A stretch of DNA of 64,000 bases from Paenibacillus sp. FSL R5-0623 (GTDB lineage: Bacteria > Bacillota > Bacilli > Paenibacillales > Paenibacillaceae): positions 6,262,001 through 6,326,000 of the forward strand of contig NZ_CP150233.1 of the NCBI RefSeq assembly GCF_037974265.1, given 5' to 3'. A program made the translations under genes and the position numbers. Below, piece after piece: positions 1-9,900 of this stretch. The first letter of the stretch is position 1, and every line of letters begins with the position of its first letter. Under the pieces are notes generated by a model. It searched no databases. It was not told the origin of the DNA and saw only the letters and a list, made by a program, of their open reading frames with translations.

Positions 1-34
1 TTTTTAATTTAAAAGCAGACTTGGCTACAATTAC

Positions 35-67
35 AAAAAAAGACTACAGCTTCTGCTGTAATCTTTT
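35..67 (-). terminator. Rho-independent terminator
   Basis: An inverted repeat (AAAAGAYTACAGC arms around a TTCT loop, one mismatch) is followed on the minus strand by a run of seven or more T. It lies about 50 bp past the stop of the small membrane-protein gene and would end its transcript. The arms are almost symmetrical, so it might also act on plus-strand transcripts from outside the window. Confidence 0.7.
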
Positions 68-116
68 CACTGTAGATCTGCGAAATGTTAATCCCATTTC
101 CCGCTCACATCATGAT

Positions 117-494
117 TTATTGCTCTGACTCGCGCAAATCAATCAGTCGAAACGTGTGATCGGTCTGTGCTACCCGTTCAATATCGGCAGGGACAGCAGG
201 CAGATAAGATGTCTCCATGCCTTGCCTTTGCATAAGCTTTTCAATAATCGTAATCGTTTCCGCTTCTGTGCGATCAGCAACAACGGTTAATCTGAAGCTC
301 TTACCACGGTATAATAATTCCCGGCAAAGTTCTCTTACAATGCCTTCGATCCGCCCTGCCTGATTGGAAGGGATGAGCAGAATCTGCTCGAAACCTTCAG
401 ATTCCGGACGGGAAAGATGGCGCTGGTGCATGGCATGAACGGCCATTGCCGCCAGGAAGTATATGAGCAGAATCATAGTCAGATGAGCAACCAT
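117..494 (-). CDS. Small single-pass membrane protein of unknown function
   Basis: I do not recognise a family. The 125-aa product begins MVAHLTMILLIYFLAAM, one hydrophobic segment (about residues 4-20), followed by a soluble ~100-aa domain with alternating charged helices and strands and a C-terminal FRLIDLRESEQ. The start at 494 is chosen because GAGGAGGTG lies 8 nt upstream of that ATG; the reading frame stays open to 605, but that extension is Cys-rich and has no ribosome binding site. It stands alone downstream of degU, separated by about 357 bp, with its own terminator. The topology suggests an N-terminal anchor with a cytoplasmic or exported domain; which one cannot be decided from sequence. 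Confidence 0.7.
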   Translation of the reverse strand: MVAHLTMILLIYFLAAMAVHAMHQRHLSRPESEGFEQILLIPSNQAGRIEGIVRELCRELLYRGKSFRLTVVADRTEAETITIIEKLMQRQGMETSYLPAVPADIERVAQTDHTFRLIDLRESEQ

Positions 495-851
495 GGCAAC
501 TGCACCTCCTCGGAAGGTCATGCTCACCCATGGCGAACATCCCTGTATACAACAAGTATATGCTGTACTTCCTGAAGGGTTACACTTGCATTTCCTATCA
601 CTCATATTCCACGCTGATCGACACCGGACGAAGAAAGACAGGCCAGGTCATTCATTCACGCCTAAGCTTGAACATATGTTCCGCACAACCTTACACTTTG
701 CTCATTTGCAGTGATAAAGTCCATTAACCCGCAGACCAATCCAACATTCTGGAAAGGGCGCGAGTGAACACCAATCTATACTTCGTCTAGGTTGAATCAA
801 CCAATGGACTGACTTACCGTATGAATACTACTTTACGAAAAACATAAGGTA
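495..851. other. Intergenic region upstream of the small membrane-protein gene
   Basis: About 357 bp between the degU stop and the next gene. It contains a short palindrome GGTTGAATCAACC near 790 without a T-run. I see no convincing degU terminator, no sigma-A promoter and no plausible gene. Confidence 0.4.
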
Positions 852-1577
852 TTAGAGCGTAACCCAACCATATTTGATCGAATTGATAACAGCTTGAGTA
901 CGGTCGTCCACTTCCATCTTCTGCAGAATACTGCTGACATGGTTTTTTACTGTTTTTTCACTGATGAACAAGAATTCACCAATCATTTTGTTGCTCTTAC
1001 CTTCTGCCATCAAGCGAAGCACTTCAGCCTCACGACGTGTAAGCGGGTTATTGTCGCCAGCGACAAATTTAACACCTGCTTCCTTCGAAGCTCCTTCACT
1101 CATTGCCCCTGTTTCATTAAGATACGTCATACGACGCAGCTGCATGATCAGTTTGCCTGTTACTTTCGGATGTATGAACGCATGTCCTTCATGCACGGAA
1201 CGAATCGCATTGATCAGAGACTCTGCCTCCATATCCTTCAGCAAATATCCGTTAGCCCCTTTACGAAGCGTCTCAAATACATAACTTTCATCATCATGAA
1301 TGGACAAGATAATTACTTTGACATCAGGGAACAGCTCACGCAATTTCTCCGTTGCTTCAACCCCATTTTCGATTGGCATGTTAATGTCCATCAATACGAT
1401 ATCAGGTTTATCCTGATTGCAGAATTCGAGCACTTGAATTCCATCGCCGCATTCGCCGATGACCTCAATGTCGTCCTCCATATTTAAAATGCGTTTCAGT
1501 CCCTCACGGAACAGCTGATGATCATCAGCCAAAAGAACTTTAATCGATGCTTTACCAGTATCACGGTTTTCCATCAT
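852..1577 (-). CDS. degU: DegU two-component response regulator
   Basis: A 241-aa response regulator of the NarL/LuxR class. Residues ~12-127 form the receiver domain, with the acidic pair D18-D19, the phospho-acceptor D64 in VLMDINMP and the conserved lysine in YLLKDM. Residues ~175-235 are a LuxR-type helix-turn-helix (LTRREAEVLRLMAEGKSN, SEKTVKNHVSSILQKM). The pattern and C-terminus (DRTQAVINSIKYGW) match B. subtilis DegU closely. It begins 4 nt after the degS stop, with an AAAGGAG site inside the degS 3' end, so the two are translationally linked. In Bacilli DegU~P controls secreted enzymes, motility, biofilm and competence genes, which fits the surrounding secreted-protein genes, though direct control is inference. 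The first two codons are both ATG; either may be used. Confidence 0.96.
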   Translation of the reverse strand: MMENRDTGKASIKVLLADDHQLFREGLKRILNMEDDIEVIGECGDGIQVLEFCNQDKPDIVLMDINMPIENGVEATEKLRELFPDVKVIILSIHDDESYVFETLRKGANGYLLKDMEAESLINAIRSVHEGHAFIHPKVTGKLIMQLRRMTYLNETGAMSEGASKEAGVKFVAGDNNPLTRREAEVLRLMAEGKSNKMIGEFLFISEKTVKNHVSSILQKMEVDDRTQAVINSIKYGWVTL

Positions 1578-1581
1578 CCTG

Positions 1582-2742
1582 CTACTCCTTTCCCTTATCC
1601 ACGTTTGTCGGGATATGAATCACTATTTTGGTTCCTTGATTTTCTCCGGATTCAATCTCTATTCTTCCTTCTAACAGTTCAACCCGTTCTCTCATCCCAA
1701 TCAGACCGAAGTGGGTATGATCCTTGCTTTTCTTCGCAAGAAGCTCCGGTTTGAACCCAAGCCCATTGTCCTGAACGACAATTTTGACGAGCTGAGCCTG
1801 GTATGTAATTTCCACTACAACATATGTGGGATAAGCATGCTTTGCAGCATTCGACAGACCTTCCTGCACAAGGCGGTAGATTGCAGCCTCCATGGCTGAA
1901 GATAAACGATGTTCCTTACCTCTTGTTTCAAAAAGCGACCGGATTTTCGTTTTTACCTCAAAATCCTGCACGTACTTCCGAAGCGTTGGAATCAGTCCCA
2001 GATCATCCAGTGCCATAGGACGCAGATTGAAAATTACTTTTCTCATTTCTTCAAGACTGGAACGAACCTGGCCTTTCAAATCTACTATTTCGGCCTGGAC
2101 CATCTTAAAATCCTGCTTAATGAGCATTCTTTCTACAATTTCCGTCCTAAGCACTAGATTGGCGAGCATCTGGGCAGGCCCGTCATGAATTTCACGAGCA
2201 ATACGTTTCCGCTCTTCTTCCTGGGCCAAAATTATTTTCAAACCAATCATTTGTCGATTTTTGGCATTTTCAATGATCCGGGTCACTTGACCTAGTTCAC
2301 CTGACAGGTATTCGAGTACAACACCCATCTGCGAACCGATGGTCTCGGCACGCTCCACAGAAGCTTCCACATTTTTGGCACGCTTCTGTAGGTCATCCCG
2401 ACGGGCCTTCAGATACATTTCCTTCTCACGATAAATCATCAGATCCAGCTGCAGCTGTGTTGCTTTCTCATATGCCTGCTTGATATCATGCTCGGAATAA
2501 CGGACAAAGTCGCGGCTAACCTCAGTCAGCCGGATCCGGGAACGGCGGTAGTTCAGCTCCAACTGATCTACTTTCTCGATCGTTTCCGCCGTCTCCTTCA
2601 ACACCGACTTTAACTCCTCGTTGAGCGTTTTCAGCTCATCGCGAGTCGAGTCCATGATTTCGAACATTTGATATTTGCTGTTTTCCATGACTTGTATGGC
2701 GTTTTTAATGACGCGGTCTATGGCATCGGCTTGTAAATCCAC
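1582..2742 (-). CDS. degS: DegS cytoplasmic sensor histidine kinase
   Basis: A 386-aa soluble kinase without transmembrane segments. Residues ~20-165 are the DegS sensor coiled coil. The HisKA_3 dimerisation helix carries the phospho-accepting H186 in REIHDGPAQ. The HATPase_c domain follows, with N-box EGLSNAAKHA, G1 box DNGLGF and GLIGMRERVELLEG. Length and architecture agree with B. subtilis DegS. The start is GTG, preceded by GGAGTCG at suitable spacing. degS and degU are adjacent with a 4-nt gap. Only 47 bp separate degS from the upstream glycosidase gene, with no terminator, so read-through is possible. DegS phosphorylates DegU in response to cytoplasmic cues. Confidence 0.96.
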   Translation of the reverse strand: MDLQADAIDRVIKNAIQVMENSKYQMFEIMDSTRDELKTLNEELKSVLKETAETIEKVDQLELNYRRSRIRLTEVSRDFVRYSEHDIKQAYEKATQLQLDLMIYREKEMYLKARRDDLQKRAKNVEASVERAETIGSQMGVVLEYLSGELGQVTRIIENAKNRQMIGLKIILAQEEERKRIAREIHDGPAQMLANLVLRTEIVERMLIKQDFKMVQAEIVDLKGQVRSSLEEMRKVIFNLRPMALDDLGLIPTLRKYVQDFEVKTKIRSLFETRGKEHRLSSAMEAAIYRLVQEGLSNAAKHAYPTYVVVEITYQAQLVKIVVQDNGLGFKPELLAKKSKDHTHFGLIGMRERVELLEGRIEIESGENQGTKIVIHIPTNVDKGKE

Positions 2743-2789
2743 GTTTGTTCGACTCCATTTCTATCGTTTCCGGTATATATCATACCATA

Positions 2790-5555
2790 TCACGATGAGA
2801 TGGTAACGGTCTTCGTTTTCTGTTCCCATTTTACAGTGAGACCAAGTTGCTCGGAAACGAGTCTGAGCGGGACTAAAGTCCTACCACCCGTTACGTATGG
2901 TGCAACAGTTGCGCTCTGTCTTTTACCATTCAGAATGAATTCTTTCTGCCCTACAACCAGATCAATCAGCTTGCCACCACGTAATACCGTGATCCGCTGA
3001 TTTTTGCTATCCCAGCTTGCCTGACCACCAAAAGCGTCCAAAACATGTTTGATTGGCACATACGTTGTACCATTTTTTAGGACCGGTGCTGCATCAATCG
3101 CTTTTTTCGTTCCGTTCACCGTCATCGATTTCTGTCCAAGCACAAGTGAGGCAGTCCCCGTAGGCAATCCGACTTCACTGGACTTGGAAGGCATCGTGAA
3201 TGCGATGTTGTCAAAAGCAACCGTACCTGATTTCGCACGCTCATCCTGACCTTCTTCCACGTTCACCACATAGACCCGCTTCAGCTTCGCGGGATAGGCG
3301 ATGTTCAGTCCGTTCAGGTCCACGCTCAGCTTCTTCCAACCGTTCCAGTCAATCGCCTTGGCGAGATCGGCATATACCGTTTTGCCATTGGCATCCGTGA
3401 ATTCGGCACGCAGCCAGTTCAGGCTTTTGTCACCCATAACATCCATCGACATTGATGTAGCTGCAGCAGATACCTCTCTGCCGGTAGAACCGTTCAGTTG
3501 TGCATAAGCGTACATTTTGCCTGTTCCAGCAGTCATATCATAATCGAGTTGCAGCACATTGGAGCCGGCTTTCTCACCAGTTCCTGCTGTAATACTTGCC
3601 GTACCAGTTACACCCGCTGCGTTCGTTGTGAAGTTGATCGGATAATTCACATTTTCGAAGTTCTCCCAGACCGTTTCGCTTGCAGAAGCCGAGAGTACTA
3701 CCACTGTACTGTAACCATCATAACGACCAATTGCATATCCCACTTGTGCACCAGGATTGACAGAAGATACTGTTAATTGGTCAGCAGTAACTTTACCTTT
3801 GAATCCGATAAATTCCCATGTCAGTGAGTCCGCCGGAACCGTGACACTTTGTCCGCTCTTCGTTGTTGCCGTTACAGGAATCGACATCGTTGTGCCCGCT
3901 TTGAGCGAACCGAGACCTGATCCTGCTGTCAGGGAAGCCAATTCACTTCCACCCAATACCGATACTTTAATAGAAGATGAAGCTCCATTGCTCGTTGCTG
4001 TCAGCGTTGCTGTACCTGGCTTCACGCCTTTGATCGTTCCGTTGCTAACACTCACGATACTGTTGTTGCTGGACTTCCAGGACATGCTGATATCACCTGT
4101 TGCGATCGGGTTGTAGTAGGTGTCATATCCTTTGGCTGTGTACTTACCCTCTTGTCCCACCAGCAACGTTTGGCTGCCACTCACGGCAAAGCCCTTCAGT
4201 TTACCTACAGGAGCCGTAGAGAACACACCTAGCGTGTTTACAACCTGACGTTGCTCGGTGCCATACTCTGTGTTGAACGTCAGACCAGCGGTTTGCTCAC
4301 CCAACGGACGGGTTACCATGGTTGTGGAGCCGCCTCCGTCAAGGTTCATGCCTTTCCAGACACCCACACTGGTCATAAAGGATTGCAGTTCCGTCAGCGA
4401 CATACCGCTGCTGTTACTGTTTTTCTCCGCTGCAATGATGTAGACATACCGACCATCCTGGGAGTACCCTACTGCCGTTCTTGCACGAATGCCACCAATG
4501 CCGGAAGATGCGATATCACGCGAAAAGGAAGCTGCCTTTCCACCGTTCACCAAAATGGTATGACCGCCAATCATCATCTCCAGGTTACTAGGATCAACCG
4601 ATTGCCCGGTTGTTTTGGCTTTTAGCTTGTAATCCGCATCCAAGGTTTGCCCAACGGATAGATGGCTCATGATCCATGTCGCCGCTGTTCCATGCGCACG
4701 CAAAATGTATCCATCCTTCGGCACCGTCATGTTTAGCGCTTTTTTATCCGAGATTTGGGTGATTACTCCGTTCTGCACAAGAACCTCTGTTGGCGTTGTG
4801 GAAGGATCATTTGGACGTTTGGAGGAGGTCCATGCCGGTGTATAAATATACATCGAGTTGGCATGACTATACTTCACCGCACCCGACTCTACCGTATAAT
4901 CCTCTTTATTTATCCCACGCAAAGCAAAGGTTGAACCATCCTGCGCCTTCACAGTCCCATCAAAGGAGTACTCGTCGATCATCGGCTTGCCATCCTTGGT
5001 CACCGTAAGGGCATACATGCCCGACAGTTCGGAAGGTGTGGAGACCAGTACGCCATCGGAGACCTGTCCACCAATCGGCGCGAGCTCGCCGGATACATTG
5101 AAGTAATCGCCATTCACAGCGGCTACTGCACCATTTTCTTTAGCCATGGCACCTGTGCTCTGTTTACTGTTCAGATTACCGCCCTTGCCTGTCATCACAT
5201 CCAGCTTCACATACGGGTTCTGCAGATCCACCTGGATGACATCTGCCAGTACGTTGACCTTGGAACCGGAACGTGTTGTCGTATATCTGTATTTCATGAG
5301 CTTCGCACCCGAAGTCAGAATTTCTTCACTCAACTTGCTTGTATTTGTAGATGCTGCAGCGGCCACCGATTGCCACGAAGTGCCTGACCATATCTGCCCG
5401 CCTGCGTTCATCACCGGTGCAATCCAGATCACACCCGCCAGCGTCACAATCGCCCATTTCTTCACCTTACTGCCCTTAACGTCTTCCAGCTGTTTCTCAT
5501 GTTTCCCCAGCATGTCTGAAACGTCTCTCCCATCTTGTATATCAATCTTAGACAT
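2790..5555 (-). CDS. Secreted phosphodiester glycosidase (NAGPA domain) with Big2-like and stalk domains
   Basis: About 920 aa, exported. A hydrophobic signal (VKKWAIVTLAGVIWIAP) follows a charged N-terminus. The next ~350 residues match the NAGPA/phosphodiester glycosidase family: AVNGDYFN, a RTAVGYSQDGRYVYII block and the hallmark MNLDGGGSTTMV. A bacterial Ig (Big2-like) module follows (WKSSNNSIVSVSNGTIKGVKPG), then a beta-rich possible carbohydrate-binding region. The C-terminal ~125 residues hold two copies of the copper-amine-oxidase N-terminal-like 'stalk' unit (TTYVPIKHVLDAFGG; RTLVPLRLVSEQLGL). The family cleaves phosphodiester-linked sugars, so a role on wall or exopolysaccharide is likely but inferred. 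The start is uncertain: a TTG at 5570 and this ATG lack a Shine-Dalgarno, and an ATG at 5513 has GGGAG 13 nt upstream. Confidence 0.88.
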   Translation of the reverse strand: MSKIDIQDGRDVSDMLGKHEKQLEDVKGSKVKKWAIVTLAGVIWIAPVMNAGGQIWSGTSWQSVAAAASTNTSKLSEEILTSGAKLMKYRYTTTRSGSKVNVLADVIQVDLQNPYVKLDVMTGKGGNLNSKQSTGAMAKENGAVAAVNGDYFNVSGELAPIGGQVSDGVLVSTPSELSGMYALTVTKDGKPMIDEYSFDGTVKAQDGSTFALRGINKEDYTVESGAVKYSHANSMYIYTPAWTSSKRPNDPSTTPTEVLVQNGVITQISDKKALNMTVPKDGYILRAHGTAATWIMSHLSVGQTLDADYKLKAKTTGQSVDPSNLEMMIGGHTILVNGGKAASFSRDIASSGIGGIRARTAVGYSQDGRYVYIIAAEKNSNSSGMSLTELQSFMTSVGVWKGMNLDGGGSTTMVTRPLGEQTAGLTFNTEYGTEQRQVVNTLGVFSTAPVGKLKGFAVSGSQTLLVGQEGKYTAKGYDTYYNPIATGDISMSWKSSNNSIVSVSNGTIKGVKPGTATLTATSNGASSSIKVSVLGGSELASLTAGSGLGSLKAGTTMSIPVTATTKSGQSVTVPADSLTWEFIGFKGKVTADQLTVSSVNPGAQVGYAIGRYDGYSTVVVLSASASETVWENFENVNYPINFTTNAAGVTGTASITAGTGEKAGSNVLQLDYDMTAGTGKMYAYAQLNGSTGREVSAAATSMSMDVMGDKSLNWLRAEFTDANGKTVYADLAKAIDWNGWKKLSVDLNGLNIAYPAKLKRVYVVNVEEGQDERAKSGTVAFDNIAFTMPSKSSEVGLPTGTASLVLGQKSMTVNGTKKAIDAAPVLKNGTTYVPIKHVLDAFGGQASWDSKNQRITVLRGGKLIDLVVGQKEFILNGKRQSATVAPYVTGGRTLVPLRLVSEQLGLTVKWEQKTKTVTISS

Positions 5556-5611
5556 CACGAACACTGCCAAGTAGGCAGCAGATAGCGAGATCTCTAGTAT
5601 ACTCTTCTATT

Positions 5612-5641
5612 AATAGACTGCTTTTTGTGGAAAAAGTTACG
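5612..5641 (-). promoter_or_regulatory. Candidate ECF sigma promoter of the glycosidase gene
   Basis: Minus strand reads CGTAAC, then 16-17 nt, then AGTCTA/GTCTAT. A similar pair, CGTAAC with 17 nt to CGTTTA, precedes the modular protein gene at 24674-24702. The -35 AAC and -10 CGT-like boxes resemble ECF sigma targets of Firmicutes. This is inference from two sites only. Confidence 0.3.
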
Positions 5642-5881
5642 CCCATAGCCAAGATTGAGGTATATATTGGTTAAATGACTTGTCACGAATAATCGTTTCT
5701 GGACCTAACAAAAATCCATGTATTGGTTGAAAATCTTGATAAATCAATTCTCAAAATCTTTCATATTGAGAATCTAGGTAATGTTCAAAAAGGTTCCCGT
5801 TCCTATATAAGGATACTTCTTTTTCCCTTTATCTAATTGTAAGGGAATTACAAATAGCTTAATAGATATGTATATTTCAAT

Positions 5882-5931
5882 AAAAAATCACCCCATAGTT
5901 GGACTTTTTAAGTAAGTCCACACTATAGGGT
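5882..5931 (-). terminator. Rho-independent terminator of the RHS operon
   Basis: A long hairpin, ACCCTATAGTGTGGACTT paired with AAGTCCAACTATGGGGT (one bulge and one mismatch), is followed by TTTTTT on the minus strand. It lies ~75 bp after the last gene of the RHS operon. Confidence 0.75.
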
Positions 5932-6003
5932 ACAATTATTACAACATTTCATATTCTCTGACATTTTGGAAGACTTTTATGAACTATACAAGCCCTAATA
6001 TGG

Positions 6004-6594
6004 TCAGTGATTCAATAATTTTTCTTTCCACCAAACATAAAGATCACTTAACATGTTTATATTTCCAACATCACTTAAAGCCCTTGCCGTACAAACATCC
6101 ACGACTCGAATTGGATTCAGTCGTATCTTCCCTGTCCCAGCCAGTAATGGTTGATTAACATCAACATGATTCCGTGGTTTATTAATTACCACCCATTTCA
6201 ATTTATTGGATGAATGCAGCAATACACTGCTAAAATAAATACCAATATCTATTATTTGAATTTCTGTATCTCTACTAAACTTTAATACATTTTGTTCTAC
6301 TTCAGGTCTCATCCAATCCGGTACTAGATCCAATTCTTCATTTATTTCTTCTATCGTCATTTTTTTCTGTTCAATTCTAGGAATAAACCATTCCCACAGA
6401 GAAATCAAAGAATCTTGACTGAAATCCAGCTGTACATGAGAACCAGATAATTCAACATATTCCTGTAATAATTCGATTCTTCGCGGGATGATCGAAAGGA
6501 ACCATTCATAATATTCCTTAGCTTCAGTTCTGGACATCACTGAAAAGGGAGTGAATTCAAATGGCATCTCTATAGTTGGATACAACATGTCCAC
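6004..6594 (-). CDS. Hypothetical cytoplasmic protein, candidate immunity protein
   Basis: A 196-aa protein I cannot place in a named family. It has no signal peptide or membrane segment and is rich in aromatic and acidic residues (YYEWFLSIIPRRIE, SLWEWFIPRIEQ, YVWWKEKLL), a composition common among immunity proteins of polymorphic toxins. It is the last gene of the operon that begins with the repeat protein and the RHS protein, 7 nt after the lipoprotein-like gene. Its coding sequence is clearly more AT-rich than the RHS core, as usual for exchanged toxin/immunity cassettes. Either the GTG at 6594 or the ATG at 6588 may be the start; neither has a strong ribosome site. The immunity role rests on position only. 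Confidence 0.7.
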   Translation of the reverse strand: MDMLYPTIEMPFEFTPFSVMSRTEAKEYYEWFLSIIPRRIELLQEYVELSGSHVQLDFSQDSLISLWEWFIPRIEQKKMTIEEINEELDLVPDWMRPEVEQNVLKFSRDTEIQIIDIGIYFSSVLLHSSNKLKWVVINKPRNHVDVNQPLLAGTGKIRLNPIRVVDVCTARALSDVGNINMLSDLYVWWKEKLLNH

Positions 6595-6601
6595 CGCACA
6601 A

Positions 6602-6952
6602 TTACAATGATTCTAATTCCACATAGATTTCATTTAACTCCATGATTAGTTGTTTAAACAACTTATTATTCTCGTCAGAGTCAATATTCTTAAAATTAGT
6701 TTTTCCCAGAAAGGCCATATAGACACTCATCAACTTTTCTTGAATTCTGTTCTCCTCTTCTCTATAAAGATCCCTATCAAAAAAATTGTCAATCCTTACT
6801 CTCTCTGATTTTGGAAAGCCCTTATGTTCTATAGAAGCTTCCAATACTTCTACCACATAAGTTGCTTCATATACAAAATTACTTCCATTAGTCATATTAC
6901 ACCCCATTTGTAACAGAATCAGAAGGAAGGAACTAATTAGTTTAGTTGTCAA
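6602..6952 (-). CDS. Small lipoprotein-like protein downstream of RHS toxin
   Basis: A 116-aa product starting MTTKLISSFLLILLQMGCNM: a short basic/hydrophobic leader ending in Gly-Cys, like a lipoprotein signal although the lipobox (QMGC) is imperfect. The mature part is helical and charged (RIDNFFDRDLYREEENRIQEKL). The start is the TTG at 6952, because AGGAGAAGG lies just upstream, overlapping the end of the RHS gene; its first codon begins 2 nt before the end of the RHS stop, so translation is coupled. The frame is open to 7018, but that part only shadows the RHS coding sequence. Base composition is AT-rich like the next gene. It could be an immunity lipoprotein acting outside the membrane, or an accessory factor. 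I recognise no family. Confidence 0.65.
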   Translation of the reverse strand: MTTKLISSFLLILLQMGCNMTNGSNFVYEATYVVEVLEASIEHKGFPKSERVRIDNFFDRDLYREEENRIQEKLMSVYMAFLGKTNFKNIDSDENNKLFKQLIMELNEIYVELESL

Positions 6953-6953
6953 A

Positions 6954-9900
6954 CTACCTTCTCCTTTTTTTGGTTTTAAAGTTGAATTCAGGCGGGTACA
7001 AGTGATTCGCATCCACATAATTTTCTGCCTGTCTAGTTGTCATTGACACAGTTTTACCATTACCATAATCCAAATAGAACTCGTAGAATATCTTCCCTTT
7101 ATCGAAAAATTCAATATCCATATATAAATCACCTTCTACAATTATTCCTTTTATTGTTCGATACTGCGCTCCCCTAACAAGCTTTCCATTTACAGATTGA
7201 TATTTTGTCAGTTGTTCTTCTGCATCTTCATAGTACCCGTCAGTATCACCGTAAGGAACATCTCGTCTGGCCTTTAATTCCCACATTTGACCGTTTGATG
7301 TTACTATATCTACCCAATAATGCTTATTAGGCCACCATGCAATTTCTTGTTCTATATGATATTCCAAAGTTGTGCTCAAGCCTGTTTTTAAATGTATTGC
7401 TTTTGCTGTATGAATTTGGGCAATTTCATGGAACGCTAAATATATTCGATTATCTCCATTAGCATTCAACACAGCATCGGATAATTGTAAATCTGTATAT
7501 TTCGTTCCATCATTCCTACCATTCAAGAAGTCCTTCAAGAAGCCGTTTAAGAGATTTTTTGGCATGTGCCCACTAGGGTCCACGTACTTCAACGGGTTAT
7601 TGTTTACATACGAATACAAATTCAAACTCAGTGGATCGTTCAGTTCACCTTCGTACGTATCCTCACCAATGAATCGACCCATGCCTGGATCGTACCATCG
7701 GGCTCGCAAATACTGTAACCCTATCGTTTCATCCCAATACTCGCCAGCATAACGAAGTATATTCGGTACGGTTTGTTCCGTCGTTGATGGCCCACCCCAG
7801 ATATCATACGTATACTGGTTCAATACTTGACCGGCATCATCCACGAGTCCAACCACGTCTCCGTGACCGTTGAATTGGTAGTATTCCAGCTTGCCTGTTT
7901 GCTTGTCCTGACGTGCCCATAGTTGTCCATACAAATCATAGATGTAAGCATAAGTCAATTCTGCTTTTCCAGAAGTTACACTGGCCTCAGCCATGAGTTT
8001 GGCTTCTTCATCGTAGTAATAACGAATCGTTTGGTCGCCTTCCGTACGTTCATACAACAGTCCATCTCCATTATAGCTGTAGGTTACCGTTTTGCCTTCA
8101 CCCGTTGCTTTAATCAGACGATTCTGGCTGTCATACGTATACTGTGCATCCTTTAGACCGTATATCTTACCACTTCCGGTACTGTACCGGTTACCATTCG
8201 GGTCATAAGTATACGTTTCTTTTTGTGTGCCCGTTTCGGTCTGAATCCGGCTCAATTCATCGTATGTGTATTGATCGGTTTCCCCGTTCTGTGTACGAGA
8301 CGTGATGTTTTTATTACCATCATATTCATAGGCGAACTGTTGCACCGCAGATGTCCCTTGAGAGATCGTGATTCCCGACAGGTCATAGCCATTGAACTGG
8401 TAGCTTGTGCTGAGACCCTTGCCAAACGACAATTTCTCCAGCAAGCTATTGGACGCATAACTGAATGTCATACGATCCACAGGCGTCGTCCCCGATGCTG
8501 CGAGTGCAGAAGCCCCTCCTGAACCCGAGGTAATATCCATGGAGGTTACCCGATTCATGGCATCTACTTCGCCGTGAATGCGCAAGGATTGTCCTTTGGC
8601 ATCCGTTAAGGTATACCCTAGACGTTGCTGGGTATTGTTTTCGTAATCAAGTCGTGTCCCATCCGGGAACGTCAGTCCGTTCAACATCCCATCTGCTGCT
8701 CGATAACTGTACGTGGTCTTTCCATGATCATCAGTCATCGATGTTCTGCGGCCAATCTCGTCGTACGTATAGGATACATTCGTATCTGGTGCTTTCATAG
8801 CTGTGAGCATATTGTCACTGTTATACGTATACTCTGTTACTTTCCCAAGTCGATCCTGCATCTTAACCAGATTACTCTTCTTATCATAATAGTAAGTTGT
8901 CGCAGCTCCATCCAGCATGGGTGGTGTCTGTTTGATGATGCGGCCCAGTTCATCATATTGTTTGGTCACCGTTTGCCCGTTAGCAGATACAACTTGGGTC
9001 ACCTGGCCCTGATAGCTGTAAAAATATCGGCTGGTTTCTTGTTTGGGCGTGGTTGCCGTTGCTATTTGTCCGAGCGCATCGTACGTATATGTTGTGCGCT
9101 CCCCATTACCATCAATAGAAGCAGTCACGTTTCCGCTGAGGTCATATTCACTTTGCTGTAAAGGTACAAATGCGCCGTCCCGGTATTCTTCTACTGCTGT
9201 CGAGCGTCCCAGCAAGTCTTTCTTTTCACGAGTTTTATACCCTGAAGCATCCTGAACCGTTACGGTTTGACCAACAGAATCAATCGTTGTTGTATCCGTA
9301 GTTCCATCGGGATATTGGGTATCGGTCGTTTGCCCAAACGCGTTGACCACATACCTCGTCACATTCCCCTCAGCATCTTCCGAAGCCGTCACGTTTCCTT
9401 CGCCATCATAGGCATATTTATATGTTGCGTCCGCCGTTTGCTCTTCCACGAGTAAACCTAATGGATTGTATCGCTCGAAAGTCACAATGCCGTCTGGCGA
9501 TGTGCTTGTAATGATGTTATTTGTATCATCATATGTCGTTGTTGATTTCGTGCCATCAGCATGCGTGATTTGAAGAAGTCGTCCTGCTTGGTCATATTGA
9601 TTCGTTTCCTGTTCTCCTACAGCATTCGTTGTCGTTTCCAGTTTACCTGCAGATGTGTAGCTATATGACTCCACAAGATTTTCTGCTTTTCCAGCAACGT
9701 CATGGACTGTCATTGATGTCGACCTCATTAAATGTCCAGCAATAGAATCATAACTGAATGTCGCCGTCCGATCTTTGGCCAGCGTGCCGCCTTTGTCGGT
9801 TGTGCTGATGACACGGCCTTTGTCATCAAGCTTAACTTCCGATTCAGAAAGCAATTGTCCGCCATATCCGTTCTTGGTGCTAGTCCTCAACATGGAACCT

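Larger units (their letters stand above)
5571..6003. other. Intergenic region between toxin operon and glycosidase gene
   Basis: About 430 AT-rich bases. It holds the terminator of the upstream toxin operon (5882-5931) and a possible ECF-type promoter (5612-5641) for the glycosidase gene. A sigma-A-like -10 TATACT also occurs near 5595 without a good -35. No gene is seen. Confidence 0.5.

Noticed and set aside
494..605. N-terminal extension of the small membrane protein
   Set aside because: Cys-rich, without a ribosome site; the ATG at 494 has a strong one.
5882..5931. Terminal inverted repeat of an insertion sequence near the toxin operon end
   Set aside because: The long hairpin looked IS-end-like, but there is no second copy or transposase nearby and a T-run follows it, so it is called a terminator.
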